DNA of 64,000 bases from positions 124,001 through 188,000 of the forward strand of contig NZ_FRBW01000003.1 of the NCBI RefSeq assembly GCF_900142725.1. The letters run 5' to 3'. Made by a program: the position numbers and the translations under genes. The DNA is from Roseibium suaedae. Its GTDB lineage: Bacteria > Pseudomonadota > Alphaproteobacteria > Rhizobiales > Stappiaceae. How positions within the stretch are numbered: position 1 is the stretch's first letter; every line of letters begins with the position of its first letter. Positions 49,387-60,876 of this stretch are shown here, in pieces. The notes under the pieces were generated by a model, which worked only from the letters and a program-made list of their open reading frames with translations, made no database searches and was not told the origin of the DNA.

Positions 49387-52300
49387 CTAAAGTGACTGAG
49401 CGATTGCCTCTGCTTGCTTGAGTACAAGCTTGATGGCCTCCGAGGCCAGATCCGGCGGATAGCCATGCTTTTGAAGGATCTTTTTCACAGCAATGCGCAT
49501 TTTGGCGCGCACGTTTTCACGCCGCCACCAATCAACACCCGAGTTGTTTCTGATCGTCGTAACCAGTTCGGTCGCAATGATACGAAGCTCCTCATTGCTC
49601 ATGACTTCGACGGCGCTCTCGTTCTGGGCCAGCGCATCATAGAAAGCGCGCTCCTGCGGCGTTAGCCCATCCTCCGGCTCCTTGCTCAGATCCTTCGCGA
49701 TCTGGATCAGTTCCTGAAGGATCTGGAGAGCGTCAACGCTTCGGTTGTGATAGCGCGCGATCGCCTGCTCCAACCTTGAGGAAAACACTTCGTTCTGGAC
49801 AACGTTGGTCCTCGTTCTGGCGCTGATCTCACCATTCAGAAGCTTCCTGAGCGCTTCCACGGCCAGGTTCTTGTGCTGCATATTTTGCAGCTCGAGCATG
49901 AACTCTTCGGAGAAAACGCTGATATCAGGTCTGTCGAAGCCGCAGGACTCAAGGATGTCGACCACTTCAGTGGACGCCACGGCGTTGTTGATCAGTTGCT
50001 GGATCGCAAAGTCGGGACTGTGCGACGATCCCCGCCCTCCCCCGGTTCCCAGCTTTTCAAGGCCTGAACGCACGGCGACGAAAAACGCCACCTCTTCTGC
50101 ACTCTCCGATGCTGCCGGACTGCCCGCTGCCAATTTAAAACCCTTGACCAAGGCTGCCACCGCATCGCGGAAACGCCGTACGGCACCGACGCTCGTGTCC
50201 TCCTGCTGCTCCTTGCTCAGGATAAAGTCCAGCGCACCTGGCAGAACCCGGCGCCGTTGATCAGGCGTGCCTCCAAGCGCCGCCTTATAGTCAAAGCCAT
50301 GGAACTGAGCGCGGGCGACATCCAGTGCGTCCAGGAAGGCTGCAATCGCCTCGCGCTCATCGATGCCCGTTTGCGCCTGGTCCGTCTGTGAGTAATGCGA
50401 CAACGCCTTCTTCAGGTCAGAGGCGATCCCGATGTAATCGACCACCAGGCCGGATGGCTTGCCACGGAAAACCCGATTGACGCGTGCGATCGCCTGCATG
50501 AGCCCATGGCCCTTCATCGGCTTGTCGACGTAGAGCGTGTGCATGCAGGGCGCATCAAACCCGGTGAGCCACATGTCACGGACAATCACCAGATTCAATC
50601 CATCGCTCAGGTCTTTGAACCGGTTTCGGATGGATTCCTGCCGGCTCTTGGAGCGGATGTGCGGCTGGAACTCGATAGGATCCGTCGCTGATCCGGTCAT
50701 GACAACCTTGACCGCGCCCAGGTCATCCGTCTCGCCGTGCCAATCCGGCCTGGCAGCAATGATCCGGTTGTACACCTCCACACAGATGCGCCGGCTCATG
50801 CAGACAATCATGGCCTTGCCGTCCATCGCTGTCAGCCTGGCGTCAAAGTGGGTCAGAATATCCTGAACCACGGCGTCCAACCGCTTGTCTGCGCCGACCA
50901 GAGCTTCGACACGGGTCCATTTCCTGGCAATGCTGCTGGCCTCAGTCTCGTCGAGGGTTTCCGTCGCCTCTTCGAAATCTTCGTCCAGATCCTCGACGAT
51001 TGCGTCATCGAGCTCGATCTTGGCGACCCGCGCTTCGTAATAGATCGGCACTGTCGCCCCGTCCTGGACGGCCTGGGCAATGTCATAGACGTCGATATAC
51101 TCCCCGAAGACACCTCGGGTGTTCGCCCCGACCAGATCGACCGGTGTGCCCGTGAAGGCCACATAGACGGCATTTGGCAGAGCCGCACGAAGCTGGTGCG
51201 CCAGTCCGTGGCGGACTTCTCCGGTCTCCTTGTTCAGCTTGGCCTCGAAACCATACTGGGTTCTATGCGCCTCATCGACCATGACAACCACGTTCGAGCG
51301 GTCAGTCAGCTCAGGGAACAGCTCGCCTTTCTCGGGGCGGAATTTCTGGATCGTCGAGAAGATGATCCCGCCAACCTCACGATCCAGCAGGGTTTTCAGC
51401 TCGCCGATGCTGTTGGCCTGGACGGGTTCTTCTCCGAGCAGATCTTTGCAGCGGGCAAAGGTGGCGTAGAGTTGGTTGTCGAGATCGTTACGGTCGGTGA
51501 TGACCAGAAGCGTCGGGTTTTCCAGGTCCCGGTGGTGCATCACCCGGCCGGCAAGGAAGGTCATGAGCAAGGATTTGCCCGACCCCTGCGTATGCCAGAT
51601 CACCCCGCCCTTGCCGTCTCTGCCACGAGCGGTGAGGACCGCATCCACCGCCTTGCGCACAGCGTGGAACTGATGGTAGCCGCCAATCTTCTTGATTGGC
51701 CCCTTGCCCTCGTCCTCGAAGACAACGAACCAACGAAGCATGTCCAGAAGTGTGCGGGGGTTCAGCAAACCATTGGTCAGAGTTTCCAGTTCCAGCGCCG
51801 AGCTGAGCGAGGCGACGGTTTCGCCATCCACAGTCCGCCAGCGCATGAAGCGGTCAAAGCCGGCGGAGAGCGACCCGTAGCGTGCCAACACATCATCGGA
51901 GATCACCGAGAACAGGGTGGTGCGGAAGAGATCGGGAATGTCGTTCTTGTAGGTCTCAATTTGCCGGAAGGCTCCTTCCAGATCCACTCCACCAATGCCC
52001 TTGAGCTCGATGACCACCAGCGGCAAGCCGTTCAGATACAAAATGACATCCGGCACCCGCGGGGTCTTGCCGACAACATCGACCTGATTGATCGCCCGCC
52101 AGTCGTTCTTCGCATCGTCCCAGTCTATGACCCGCACGCGGGCGTTCCGCTCTTCACCGCCAGCGTAATAGGTCAAGGGAATGCCATTGACCATCAGATC
52201 ATGAAGGCGGCGGTTTTCCTGCAAGAGATCGGTTGCGAAGACGCTGTCCTCGATCCGCTTCTGCGCCTCGGAAATTGCGCTCTCCGGCAGGTCAGGATTG

Positions 52301-52473
52301 AGCCGGGCAAGGGCAGCGTTCAGAACGGGGGCAAGAATGGCATCGCGATAGCTGGCCCGCATAGCGGATGGCAGGTCCGGCGCGATCTCTGACCCGTGCT
52401 GTCTGACAAAACCCAGTTTCACCAGATCCTGAAGAAACACCTCTTCGAGTTCGGCTTCCGCAAAATACGCCAT
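49387..52473 (-). CDS. hsdR: Type I restriction enzyme, R subunit (HsdR)
   Basis: This 1028-residue subunit cleaves unmodified DNA after translocation. The nuclease core is [20 protein letters not shown], with D and the E-x-K pair near residues 140-160. The SF2 motor has Walker [14 protein letters not shown] near 300, the DEAH box [13 protein letters not shown] near 400 and motif SAT-like FTGTPVDL. The C-terminal helical region contacts the methylase. It is the last gene of the leftward operon and overlaps the DUF4268 gene by one base. Confidence 0.96.
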   Translation of the reverse strand: MAYFAEAELEEVFLQDLVKLGFVRQHGSEIAPDLPSAMRASYRDAILAPVLNAALARLNPDLPESAISEAQKRIEDSVFATDLLQENRRLHDLMVNGIPLTYYAGGEERNARVRVIDWDDAKNDWRAINQVDVVGKTPRVPDVILYLNGLPLVVIELKGIGGVDLEGAFRQIETYKNDIPDLFRTTLFSVISDDVLARYGSLSAGFDRFMRWRTVDGETVASLSSALELETLTNGLLNPRTLLDMLRWFVVFEDEGKGPIKKIGGYHQFHAVRKAVDAVLTARGRDGKGGVIWHTQGSGKSLLMTFLAGRVMHHRDLENPTLLVITDRNDLDNQLYATFARCKDLLGEEPVQANSIGELKTLLDREVGGIIFSTIQKFRPEKGELFPELTDRSNVVVMVDEAHRTQYGFEAKLNKETGEVRHGLAHQLRAALPNAVYVAFTGTPVDLVGANTRGVFGEYIDVYDIAQAVQDGATVPIYYEARVAKIELDDAIVEDLDEDFEEATETLDETEASSIARKWTRVEALVGADKRLDAVVQDILTHFDARLTAMDGKAMIVCMSRRICVEVYNRIIAARPDWHGETDDLGAVKVVMTGSATDPIEFQPHIRSKSRQESIRNRFKDLSDGLNLVIVRDMWLTGFDAPCMHTLYVDKPMKGHGLMQAIARVNRVFRGKPSGLVVDYIGIASDLKKALSHYSQTDQAQTGIDEREAIAAFLDALDVARAQFHGFDYKAALGGTPDQRRRVLPGALDFILSKEQQEDTSVGAVRRFRDAVAALVKGFKLAAGSPAASESAEEVAFFVAVRSGLEKLGTGGGRGSSHSPDFAIQQLINNAVASTEVVDILESCGFDRPDISVFSEEFMLELQNMQHKNLAVEALRKLLNGEISARTRTNVVQNEVFSSRLEQAIARYHNRSVDALQILQELIQIAKDLSKEPEDGLTPQERAFYDALAQNESAVEVMSNEELRIIATELVTTIRNNSGVDWWRRENVRAKMRIAVKKILQKHGYPPDLASEAIKLVLKQAEAIAQSL

Positions 52474-53612
52474 CAGCTTTCACCGTATTCTGCGGAAAGA
52501 CGGGATTCCGAGATTTCGTTCAGCGCCCCCCTAAGCGCTGTTTCGAGCTCGCAATATGTGTTCACGAGCCAGTCGGCGATTTCATCAACCACCTCGTCGC
52601 TATATGGGTCACTAGATTTCGACAACTGAATGCGCGCCGTTCTCTTTTTTTCGGGCTTGATCCATTCAAGAAGCTGTCCGAACTTTCCCTCTATTTCTGC
52701 TTGGCGAGCACAGAACCTATTGAAAACTAATTCGGTTTCTTCCCTTGTTGGCCACGCAAGGAAGAGCTCCGCCCTTATGTGACGTTTTTGCAGAACCAAA
52801 GAAAAATGGGTGTTTTCAAGGGGGGAAGGAATGCTCAACCAGTGGTTCCGGCTTGAAGACAAGTCCTTGTACTTTGTGGCATCTTTCGTGTTCAAATGTC
52901 CAATGACGCGGTTCCAATAGACCTCATGAAACCTCTGCCGCTGACGCATTGTGTCATGCCAGTTCTTTTCCTCGGCAGTTTTCTCCGTCATACCGATCAT
53001 GAAGTCGGCAGCTTCCGGCGTCGGGATCACTTGCTGGATATCGACGAAGAGCTCCTCGCCGAAGCCGTAAGGCACGACCTTGAAACACCGGGCGTCAATC
53101 CGGTGCTCGCGCAGCCAGAGCACGGTGGACGTCACCTCCTTGCGGAAGTTGGCGGCGATGAACATCAGGCGCTGGTCGTTGCCCGGGTTCAGAACCACCT
53201 CGTCCAGTTCATCGACCTCGAGGAAGTCGCAGATCGACTGGACGGCGTTCCCACCGCCACAGAACCGGTCGAGGTAATGCTGGTAGATATCGATGATCTG
53301 CGCCTTGGTCAGGCTGGAAACATAGGCAGTGTATTTCAGCGCCTGCCAGGCAACGTCGCGGCCGGAATCATCCAGCTTGTTCTCGATGACGACCAGATGG
53401 CCGTCCTTGTCGAGGGCAAGAAGATCCAGCCGCTCGCGGGTATCCGCAAAGCCGTCGAACTCCTTCTGGATGATCAGCAGCTCTTCACCGAGTGTGTCCG
53501 GCTGATTGGCCAACCATTCCTGCAAATGCTCCCGTTCGCGCAGCTGGAGATCAGCAAAGCGCTTCTCCTCCAGTTTGCGCAGGCGGTTTTCGGATCGGTT
53601 GACCTGAAACAT
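52473..53612 (-). CDS. DUF4268-type protein with a PD-(D/E)XK-like N-terminal nuclease core
   Basis: This 379-residue protein has a core [20 protein letters not shown] in which D63, E77 and K79 fit a PD-(D/E)XK active site. A helical region and a C-terminal domain of the DUF4268 kind follow ([34 protein letters not shown]). Such proteins are found beside restriction systems and are presumed nucleases, though activity has not been shown to my knowledge. It lies between the DUF3800 gene and hsdR in a single operon and may extend the defence range. Confidence 0.8.
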   Translation of the reverse strand: MFQVNRSENRLRKLEEKRFADLQLREREHLQEWLANQPDTLGEELLIIQKEFDGFADTRERLDLLALDKDGHLVVIENKLDDSGRDVAWQALKYTAYVSSLTKAQIIDIYQHYLDRFCGGGNAVQSICDFLEVDELDEVVLNPGNDQRLMFIAANFRKEVTSTVLWLREHRIDARCFKVVPYGFGEELFVDIQQVIPTPEAADFMIGMTEKTAEEKNWHDTMRQRQRFHEVYWNRVIGHLNTKDATKYKDLSSSRNHWLSIPSPLENTHFSLVLQKRHIRAELFLAWPTREETELVFNRFCARQAEIEGKFGQLLEWIKPEKKRTARIQLSKSSDPYSDEVVDEIADWLVNTYCELETALRGALNEISESRLSAEYGES

Positions 53613-53642
53613 GTCTCTCTCACAACATGAAAACTAAAACAA

Positions 53643-54482
53643 TTAGATTACCCAATCCGGGTGGCAAGCAGCTTTGAAGAAGGAGACAGACGAAGCGGTA
53701 GGAGCTTGCCCCAGCTTATCTCTGTGCGGTTCCAAGATGGCGACCAAATCTTGGTAAAACTCTTGTTCGCCATCCCATATTTCGTCGGCAGTTTTCAGCT
53801 CCAGATGCCGACGATAAACGTAACAAATCGCGTCCGCGACTTGAACGAGCGACGAGTGATCGGACTTAATCGCAAAAGCAGTATTGATGATATGGTCGAA
53901 CCGATCCGTCGGCTTACGGTCGATCCATATCGGCTTTCCTCTTCTCCTCCCACGGATCTGATAAAGGGGGTCATACCAAGCTTCTGCATTGTAAAGCCCG
54001 TCCGAGAGCTTGGGCATGTCAACCTTGTTGTCATCCATAATGACAACTGTAAGACCTTTGCTGTTTTTCACCCCTTGCATTTTCTTCTGCACGAGCGCGC
54101 TGCTGAACATGCTGCTGGCGAGCCAATAGTTATTGCCGAAAGGGTGCCCATAGCCAGCATCAATGGCGGCATCGAACGCCTCAAATGACAAGCCAATGCC
54201 GAAAAGCTTGCCACCGTTAGAAACGGCGAGGCGGCATACATCAGTCAGGAAGGCCTTTCGTTCTTGCGCAGGCACTGCGCGCCATCCTCCCTTGCCGTTG
54301 ATGAAACGCTTCGTTTTTAGTTCAGTCCCAGATCCCGGGTGACGTGTGAGCAGAGCTGCAAACATCTCATCGAAATCAGCGGTTTTCTTGCGAAGTTTGT
54401 AAGCATCCACCATCAAGCCGCACATCACGAAGACGTCGCCTTCGTCCCTAGATCCGCTTTCGTCGAAATAGATGAACTTCAT
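53643..54482 (-). CDS. DUF3800 protein
   Basis: This 279-residue protein opens [20 protein letters not shown], the DUF3800 signature with paired D7 and E8. It continues with VVIMDDNKVD and a C-terminal HSSLVQVADAICYVYRRHLE carrying a further conserved Asp. The arrangement of acidic residues is like RNase-H-fold metal-dependent nucleases, which is the usual hypothesis for this family. It shares one base with hsdS and is 30 bp before the DUF4268 gene. Confidence 0.85.
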   Translation of the reverse strand: MKFIYFDESGSRDEGDVFVMCGLMVDAYKLRKKTADFDEMFAALLTRHPGSGTELKTKRFINGKGGWRAVPAQERKAFLTDVCRLAVSNGGKLFGIGLSFEAFDAAIDAGYGHPFGNNYWLASSMFSSALVQKKMQGVKNSKGLTVVIMDDNKVDMPKLSDGLYNAEAWYDPLYQIRGRRRGKPIWIDRKPTDRFDHIINTAFAIKSDHSSLVQVADAICYVYRRHLELKTADEIWDGEQEFYQDLVAILEPHRDKLGQAPTASSVSFFKAACHPDWVI

Positions 54483-55780
54483 TACGCCACATCCTCCACC
54501 TGTTCCCGTGCTTCGCCGACGCGGAGGTCTCCGGACATGAGGCGTGGCAGAAGCGTATCGCGAAGGGTGGCGAGGGTTTGGTTTTCCTCAACGATATTCC
54601 ATGCTTTTTCCCGGAATGGCCGCACCAGTTCGCAGAATGCTCTGATGACGCTGGCGTCATTGGGCGCAACCAGTTCGAAATTGCAGATATCGTCCTTTGA
54701 GAGGCTCGGGAAGACCGACCCCGTTGTCTTTTCAAGGAGTGTGGGCATGTTGGACAAGACTGCGCATTCGATGAACTCATGCGTCCCTTTGTTACCGCGG
54801 ATCCCTGTGACGCCGCGACCGAGACAATACTCATCATCTGCGAAGGCGTGGCGACCCGTGGTCGATCCGCGAATGCAGATAATAAGATCGCCGCGCTCTG
54901 CGAGACGGGTTGGTGCCGTGGTCCATTTCGCCTTCTTCAAGAAGAAATCGCCATATTCGACCGGCCCATTGCACAATGGGGTGCCGATGGCCTGGTCGTT
55001 GTATGAAGTCCCCTTTGGGGATAGACCCATGGTGACTGTCGCAAGGGACTTCAGCGACTGCACCTCCCACCCCTCCGGCAGCCCCTCCTCATCAAACCGG
55101 TCCGGAAACAGGGCGGCGGTGGCGGGGTCCATATGGGCGGGGGCGCGGCCTTCGAGTTTGGCCCAGACGGGGTCGAAATCGACGAACCAGGACCGGTACA
55201 GCGCTCGCGCCATCTCCTCCAGCGTCGCCGCCGTCTTGCGGTTCAACTCGATCTTGTCGTCCAGCGCCCCCAACACCGCCGCGATCTGGCGTTGTTCGTG
55301 CAGCGGTGGGATCGGGATTTGAACTTGCTTTAGATCCCGAATGGGTAACTGCGGCTGGGCACTTCCCGAAGTTAGAGACACAATCTGATCTGAAAACGCT
55401 TCAGAGCGCAGAAAGAATGAAAGGAACTTGGGAGAAAGACGGTTTTGGTCCGGCCGGATAATGACCATACCAGAGTTAATCCTAATGTTTTCAAAGGAAA
55501 CCTCTTGTCCAAAGTATGCAACATTTCCAACGGTTCCACGGGTCGTGAGAACACAGTCGTGTCGCTGAAGCTTCCCCTTTCGTAACGAGTTGTCTTTTTC
55601 CGCCGAAATGAACTCGCAAGATGAAAAATCAAAGCCGCGTTTTGTCACATTGGCGGCGCTCAGGAAAAGACAGTCCCCCGATGGTAAAAGCTGCTGTTTG
55701 GATGGATAGTTCTTCCCGCGATCTCCATCCAAAATCTGCGTAGCCTCAAAACCGAGCGCTTCGCTGTGCCAGTCGCTCAT
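54482..55780 (-). CDS. hsdS: Type I restriction-modification specificity subunit (HsdS)
   Basis: This 432-residue subunit has two target-recognition domains separated by a conserved helix. The first spacer is [20 protein letters not shown] followed by [20 protein letters not shown]. The second follows the other recognition domain ([20 protein letters not shown] and [20 protein letters not shown]). It determines the bipartite sequence methylated and cut. The start overlaps hsdM by 4 nt. The recognition sequence cannot be predicted by eye. Confidence 0.95.
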   Translation of the reverse strand: MSDWHSEALGFEATQILDGDRGKNYPSKQQLLPSGDCLFLSAANVTKRGFDFSSCEFISAEKDNSLRKGKLQRHDCVLTTRGTVGNVAYFGQEVSFENIRINSGMVIIRPDQNRLSPKFLSFFLRSEAFSDQIVSLTSGSAQPQLPIRDLKQVQIPIPPLHEQRQIAAVLGALDDKIELNRKTAATLEEMARALYRSWFVDFDPVWAKLEGRAPAHMDPATAALFPDRFDEEGLPEGWEVQSLKSLATVTMGLSPKGTSYNDQAIGTPLCNGPVEYGDFFLKKAKWTTAPTRLAERGDLIICIRGSTTGRHAFADDEYCLGRGVTGIRGNKGTHEFIECAVLSNMPTLLEKTTGSVFPSLSKDDICNFELVAPNDASVIRAFCELVRPFREKAWNIVEENQTLATLRDTLLPRLMSGDLRVGEAREQVEDVA

Positions 55781-57300
55781 CCCAACGCCCCCAGCCGCGT
55801 CTCAATCTCGGCTTCCAGCCGCCGCCCCTCCGAAAACTGCTCCCGCAGCGTGCCCATCAGGCGCTCGAATTTTTCCTCAAACGGCTCGCCGTCATCTTCA
55901 ACGGCCCCTGCCCCGACATATCGCCCCGGAGTCAGGACGAAATTGTGCCTGCCGATTTCGTCCAGCCTGGCGGATTTGCAGAAACCCGCTTCGTCCTCGT
56001 AAGCCCCTGCATCCGGTTCGCCGCGCCAGGCGTGATAGGCGGTCGCGATCTTCTGCACTTCCGCGTCGGACAGTTCCTTCTGCTTGCGGCTGCCCGGCAC
56101 CAGGGCGCCCATCTTGCGCGCGTCGATGAACAGCACCTCGCCGCGCCGGTCGCGCAGCTTGGCGTCCCTGGCGATGCCGTTGGACTTGTCCTTGGCCAGG
56201 ATCCAGAGGCAGGCCGGGATCTGGGTGCCATAGAACAGCTGACCGGGCAGCGCCACCATGGCATCGATGGCGTCGCCCTCCACCAACGCCCGCCGGATCT
56301 CGCCCTCGCCGCCGGACATCGATGACATGGAGCCATTGGCCATGACCACACCGCCAATCCCGCTTGCGGACAGATGCGCATGGATATGCTGGATCCAGGC
56401 GAAATTGGCATTGCCCACCGGCGGCGCACCATAGCGCCAGCGGCGGTCTTCCCGGAGCAGCTCGCCTGACCAGTCGGAAATGTTGAAAGGCGGATTGGCG
56501 AGGATGTAATCGAACCGCTCGTCCGGAAACGCGTCCTTGACCAGCGTGCCTTCCGAGTTCCAGCGGATATCACCGAAGATGCCACGGATCGCCAGGTTCA
56601 TGCGCGCCAGACCGAAGGTGGTGTGGTTGCGCTCCTGACCATAGATGGCGATGTCGTCGCTCTTGCCGGAATGGGCGTCGATGAACTTTTCCGACTGAAC
56701 GAAGAACCCGCCCGTGCCGCAGCAGGGATCATAGACCCGGCCCTTCGTCGGCTCAATCATCTCGATCAGCGTATCGACGACAGATTTCGGCGTATAAAAC
56801 TCCCCGCCCCGCTTGCCTTCAGAAGAGGCGAACTCACCGATGCAATATTCATAGATGCGCCCGATCAGATCAAAATCAGCGCGAGTGCCTTCCAGCTTGA
56901 TGTCATTGGTGAAGAGGTCGATCAGACCAGACAGCATGGCCCGGTCGATGCTCTCCTTGCCATAGACCTTTGGCAGCGCACCCTTCAGGCTCTCGTTTTC
57001 CTTCTCGATCGCCCGCATGGCGTCATCGATCAGGATGCCGATCCGCGGGTCCTTGGATTGGCGCGAGATGGTCTGCCATCGCGCCTCCTCCGGCACCCAG
57101 AAGATGTTTTCCGCCAGATACTCGTCGCGGTCTTCCGGATCTGAATAGGCTTCAGCGCTGAGCTTCTCGTGCAGGCGGTTGAAGGAGACCGAGACATAGC
57201 GCAGGAACAGGAGCCCCAGCGCAATATGCTTGTACTCGCCCGCATCCATCGAACCGCGCATCTTGTCGGCAGCGGCAAACAGTGTCTTCTCGATACTCAC
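55777..57300 (-). CDS. hsdM: Type I restriction-modification methylase subunit (HsdM)
   Basis: From GTG 57300 (AGGGA 7 nt upstream) the protein has 507 residues. It has the N-terminal four-helix domain ([20 protein letters not shown]), SAM motif [18 protein letters not shown] near 188, and the adenine-N6 catalytic motif NPPFNISDW near 270. It methylates adenine in the HsdS-defined site. An extended frame to 57483 has no homology-like sequence. It is the first gene of the leftward operon; the region upstream also holds the zorA promoter. Confidence 0.96.
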   Translation of the reverse strand: MSIEKTLFAAADKMRGSMDAGEYKHIALGLLFLRYVSVSFNRLHEKLSAEAYSDPEDRDEYLAENIFWVPEEARWQTISRQSKDPRIGILIDDAMRAIEKENESLKGALPKVYGKESIDRAMLSGLIDLFTNDIKLEGTRADFDLIGRIYEYCIGEFASSEGKRGGEFYTPKSVVDTLIEMIEPTKGRVYDPCCGTGGFFVQSEKFIDAHSGKSDDIAIYGQERNHTTFGLARMNLAIRGIFGDIRWNSEGTLVKDAFPDERFDYILANPPFNISDWSGELLREDRRWRYGAPPVGNANFAWIQHIHAHLSASGIGGVVMANGSMSSMSGGEGEIRRALVEGDAIDAMVALPGQLFYGTQIPACLWILAKDKSNGIARDAKLRDRRGEVLFIDARKMGALVPGSRKQKELSDAEVQKIATAYHAWRGEPDAGAYEDEAGFCKSARLDEIGRHNFVLTPGRYVGAGAVEDDGEPFEEKFERLMGTLREQFSEGRRLEAEIETRLGALG

Positions 57301-57745
57301 GACGTTTCCCTGTTTTTTGTTCTTGCCGGCAAGATCAACACGACATGCCCTTATTGCCAAAACAACCTGCGGCTGATTAGGCTCTGAATCGGCTAGGTTT
57401 TTCAAGCCTTGAGGGCTCGTAAATGAATAAGAATAGCGTCTTGAGCAGAAGACGGACCTATTGGTGGGGACTTGGCTTCTCAAAGCTTTCTGGCGGCAGG
57501 CTAACGCAGAGACCGATTCATGATCGGATTTCTTCTGAGAAGATCAACTTGGCCCCTCGACACAATTTTTAATATCTATAGAAACATTTATATACACATG
57601 GGGTTTGGCTCATGATCTCCATTCCGAACCAAAACGAAAAATCATCGATAGCCCAATTATTTGCATCACCTGCGACACAGTCTCCACGGCTGCCTAGCTT
57701 GATCAGAAATTGATTTGATTACAAAAACACCTACAGGAGCTTGAA
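57301..57745. other. Divergent promoter region between the hsd and zor operons
   Basis: This 445-bp gap holds no gene. It includes an AT-rich block around 57560-57600 (for example TTTATATACACAT), which stands out from the surrounding GC-rich DNA and probably carries promoters for one or both operons. Confidence 0.5.
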
Positions 57746-59806
57746 GTGGACCTCATGAACGGTGTCGATCCTGGCCTGATGCTCAAAGATGGCATCATCT
57801 TCCTGGCAGAATATCTGACACTCTCCGATAGTAGACCGGGTTATTTCGCAGCTGGATTTTTCCTGATTACGGCCTTCTGCGGCCTTTTCTACATTTGGCG
57901 AACAAGAAAGCAATTCAAGGCTGTACAGGATTTGAATGCGCGAGTTCGCCTGCACGAAGGCATCAATGACTTTGCTCAAGGCTATGACGACTTCCGCGCG
58001 ACCTTGAAGGACAATTATTGCACTTCGCCCCAGCGGATGGCTGTCTGGGAGGCCTTCGACGAATTTAACGAGACTGTCGTGCCGGATGATATTGACGGTC
58101 CATTGCAGCTCAGGAATTCGATCCGCCCCGCATCATTCCTGAATGTTGAAGATCTTGGCTTCGGGCCAGGTATGTTTCGCATACTCCCGAACATCTTCGT
58201 CTCGGCAGGCCTCCTGCTAACCTTTCTTGGACTTGTTGCCGCTCTGCACCAATTCTCCCAGTCCATGAGCGCAGGTTCTGGCGGCATGGACAGAGCAATG
58301 CAAGACTTCATGCAAATCGCATCGGCCAAGTTTGTCATGTCCCTTGTTGGTCTGTTTTGCTCCATCATTTTCACAGTCCTGCTGCGCCTGAGACAAAACC
58401 AGATTGAGGCAGCGCTCCATCGCCTTTGCTCCGCAATAGAGCGCAGGCTGGTTTTTGTCAGCCTGGAAGACATTGGTTTCCGGCAATTGCGGGCAGCAAC
58501 AGAGCAGCGCGAGCACTTGCGCGAAATCGGAACGGGTCTCGTTGCTCAGCTGCGCGAGCCGCTAGATGCTTTGCCAAATGCCATCACCGACGCGATCGCA
58601 AGCAAGATGGACCCGATCTTTGAACGCGTTTCCTCCATGGGAACCAGCAATATGGAAGGACTGGTAGGCGACCTGTCCCAGCAGCTTTCTCATTCCGTCG
58701 GAAATGCCCTCACCCGCGCCAGTGAATCCCTTGGCGAGGCGACTGATCGGATTGGCCTTATGGTCGACCGGATGAATGGCGCCAACACCCAAGCAGGGGA
58801 TGGCCTACGCGATGCCCTCGACCAGATGGCTCGGGCGATGGCGGAAATGCGATCGGAAGTCGCCGCAAGCGGACGTATAGCGTCCGAGGCCATGAACGAG
58901 GGAGCGGAACGTCTGCTCTCTGTCATGAACGACACCCTTGCCGGCATCCGGGAAAACACCGGTCAGGGCGCGGAAGCCATGCGCGCGGCCGCCGAGGAAA
59001 TGAAGCAGGCTGCCGACAGCTTCCGCCAGACCCTGGACAATGCCAGCCAGGAAAGCGCTGAAGCTGCAAGGCAGCGCATGGCGGCCTCCACAGAGGAGGC
59101 AGGCCAGGCAATCTCAGGCGCCGGGCGGGCGTTGCTAGACAGTTTCGGCCAGACCAGTCACGACATCGCAAAGCTTGGCACCGAGATGGGTGAAGTCATC
59201 GGCGAGAAACTGCTGTCGCGGCTTGAGGAAATCGGAAATCGGCTTTCTGAAATGGCTGACGCCGTCCAGCGTGGAGCTTCCGGTGCGCAAAGCGCTGCAC
59301 AGGGCATGAACACTGGCGCCGATGCGATCCACGGCGCCTCCGAAGGCTTCCGCACAGCGAGCCAGAGCCTGAGTGCAGCAGCGGAGCCTATCCGGGCATC
59401 GCAAGATCGCATTGAGGTAACACTCCGTCGCGTTGGCGACCTTGTGGAAACCGTCTCAGAAACCCTCATGCAGAATTCCGCCTCTGTGGCAGAAAACGCC
59501 GCCCATGTTCTGGAAAGCGCTCAGGCGGCCCTCGGCACGGAACGAGAAGGCATCCGCCGTAATCTTGAGGCTACGCGTGCCGCAATCTCCCAGCTTTCCG
59601 AGGAAGCCGAAAAGCTCGACCAAATCGACCAGATGCTGGGTCGAGCCCTCAAGGACTATAACGCTCAGCTCGAAGCAGCCCTCGGCAGTGCGCAGGACCA
59701 TGTCGGCCAGATGCGTGATGCCTTGGCACCCGGCCTCGACACGCTTAAAGGTGTTGTCGAACAGGCTGAAAACTTCATGCCAAAGCAGCCCCGGAGCCTT
59801 GCATGA
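57746..59806 (+). CDS. zorA: Zorya defence protein ZorA (MotA-like stator subunit)
   Basis: This 686-residue membrane protein is related to flagellar MotA. Transmembrane helices are visible at about 33-50, 149-167 and 195-213, with the stator-type PNIFVSAGLLLTFLGLVAAL and ASAKFVMSLVGLFCSIIFTV. A long cytoplasmic tail (from about 220 to 686) is rich in Ala, Ser, Glu and Gln with heptad-like repeats, matching the ZorA tail that senses or relays phage infection. The start is GTG 57746 with AGGAG 6 nt upstream. The stop overlaps zorB by 4 nt. Confidence 0.9.
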   Translation: MDLMNGVDPGLMLKDGIIFLAEYLTLSDSRPGYFAAGFFLITAFCGLFYIWRTRKQFKAVQDLNARVRLHEGINDFAQGYDDFRATLKDNYCTSPQRMAVWEAFDEFNETVVPDDIDGPLQLRNSIRPASFLNVEDLGFGPGMFRILPNIFVSAGLLLTFLGLVAALHQFSQSMSAGSGGMDRAMQDFMQIASAKFVMSLVGLFCSIIFTVLLRLRQNQIEAALHRLCSAIERRLVFVSLEDIGFRQLRAATEQREHLREIGTGLVAQLREPLDALPNAITDAIASKMDPIFERVSSMGTSNMEGLVGDLSQQLSHSVGNALTRASESLGEATDRIGLMVDRMNGANTQAGDGLRDALDQMARAMAEMRSEVAASGRIASEAMNEGAERLLSVMNDTLAGIRENTGQGAEAMRAAAEEMKQAADSFRQTLDNASQESAEAARQRMAASTEEAGQAISGAGRALLDSFGQTSHDIAKLGTEMGEVIGEKLLSRLEEIGNRLSEMADAVQRGASGAQSAAQGMNTGADAIHGASEGFRTASQSLSAAAEPIRASQDRIEVTLRRVGDLVETVSETLMQNSASVAENAAHVLESAQAALGTEREGIRRNLEATRAAISQLSEEAEKLDQIDQMLGRALKDYNAQLEAALGSAQDHVGQMRDALAPGLDTLKGVVEQAENFMPKQPRSLA

Positions 59807-60876
59807 GAGCTCAAGCTAAACAGGTCCGGCATGAGGAGGAGGAAGAAAGCGCCTTCGTCTCAATGACCGACATGACCGTCGGGTTCCTGTTCATCATGAT
59901 GATCCTGCTGGCCTTCTTTGCCAGTCAGGCGCGGGAAACCGAAACGGTGCCGCGCAGCATGTACGAAGAGATGGAGGCAGAGCGGAACGATTGGCGTGAC
60001 AAGGCTGAGGCTCGCCAACAGACGATCGCACGCCTCGAACACGAGTTGGCGCAGGCACTGCGGAAACTCGAAAATCTGACAGCTCAGGTTGCTGATCTGA
60101 CCCGTGAGCGTGATGAATTGAAAGTGGAGAACACCGCCCTCACCCGCCGCATTGATGAACTCGAGAAACTGATCAGAAAACTTCAGGCATCGATCGAGGA
60201 AAAGAACGAGGAAATTGATAAGCTGCGGTCCGAATTAGAGCGATTGAAACAGGTCGATCCTCTGGAAGCCTATCTCTCACAGGTTTCCTCGGCGCGGCGA
60301 GAGGTTCTGACCCGCCTGCGCGATGCTATCCTTGCGGATTTTCCAGACCTTAAGGTCGAGCTGAGTGAGGAAAGCGATGCCCTTCGTTTTCAGGGGGAAG
60401 GTCTTTTTGCCTCGGGAAGCCCAGAGCTGACTTCAGATAAGGCTGTAATCGTTTCAAAGCTGGCTGCGCGTCTCGACGAAATTCTGCCCTGCTTCACGCT
60501 CGGAGAGGCCTCACGTTTCGACGAGAGCTGCAATCCGTCCTTCGCCATGGTTGAAGCTGTCCAGATTGAGGGTCACACGGATTCTGACCAGGGTCCGAAC
60601 GTTAACCAACCTCTTTCTACCAACAGGGCAAATAAAACCTATTTTACGATGATCAATTCCGCCAATGGATTGAGAATGCATCAGAACTTGAAACACCAAC
60701 CAGTATTGTCAGTTGCGGGATATGGTGCTGAACGTCCGATTGCAGATAATAATACGACGGAAGGCAAAGCGACCAACCGACGTATCGACCTTCGTTTCAT
60801 AATGGTAACGCCACAGGACACCGGAGGAATAGAGCTCATCCGCGAGGCACTTGAAGCAGTTGGAACACGCCCATGA
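59803..60876 (+). CDS. zorB: Zorya defence protein ZorB (MotB/OmpA-like)
   Basis: This 357-residue protein has one N-terminal membrane helix with the proton-carrying Asp23 in FVSMTDMTVGFLFIMMILL. A long coiled coil (about 55-165, with repeated E/L/R heptads) follows, then a C-terminal OmpA-type peptidoglycan-binding domain (VQIEGHTDSDQGP near 253 and LSTNRANKTYF). It is longer than E. coli ZorB (about 246 aa), the extra length being in the coiled coil. It overlaps zorA and zorC by 4 nt each. Confidence 0.9.
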   Translation: MRAQAKQVRHEEEEESAFVSMTDMTVGFLFIMMILLAFFASQARETETVPRSMYEEMEAERNDWRDKAEARQQTIARLEHELAQALRKLENLTAQVADLTRERDELKVENTALTRRIDELEKLIRKLQASIEEKNEEIDKLRSELERLKQVDPLEAYLSQVSSARREVLTRLRDAILADFPDLKVELSEESDALRFQGEGLFASGSPELTSDKAVIVSKLAARLDEILPCFTLGEASRFDESCNPSFAMVEAVQIEGHTDSDQGPNVNQPLSTNRANKTYFTMINSANGLRMHQNLKHQPVLSVAGYGAERPIADNNTTEGKATNRRIDLRFIMVTPQDTGGIELIREALEAVGTRP

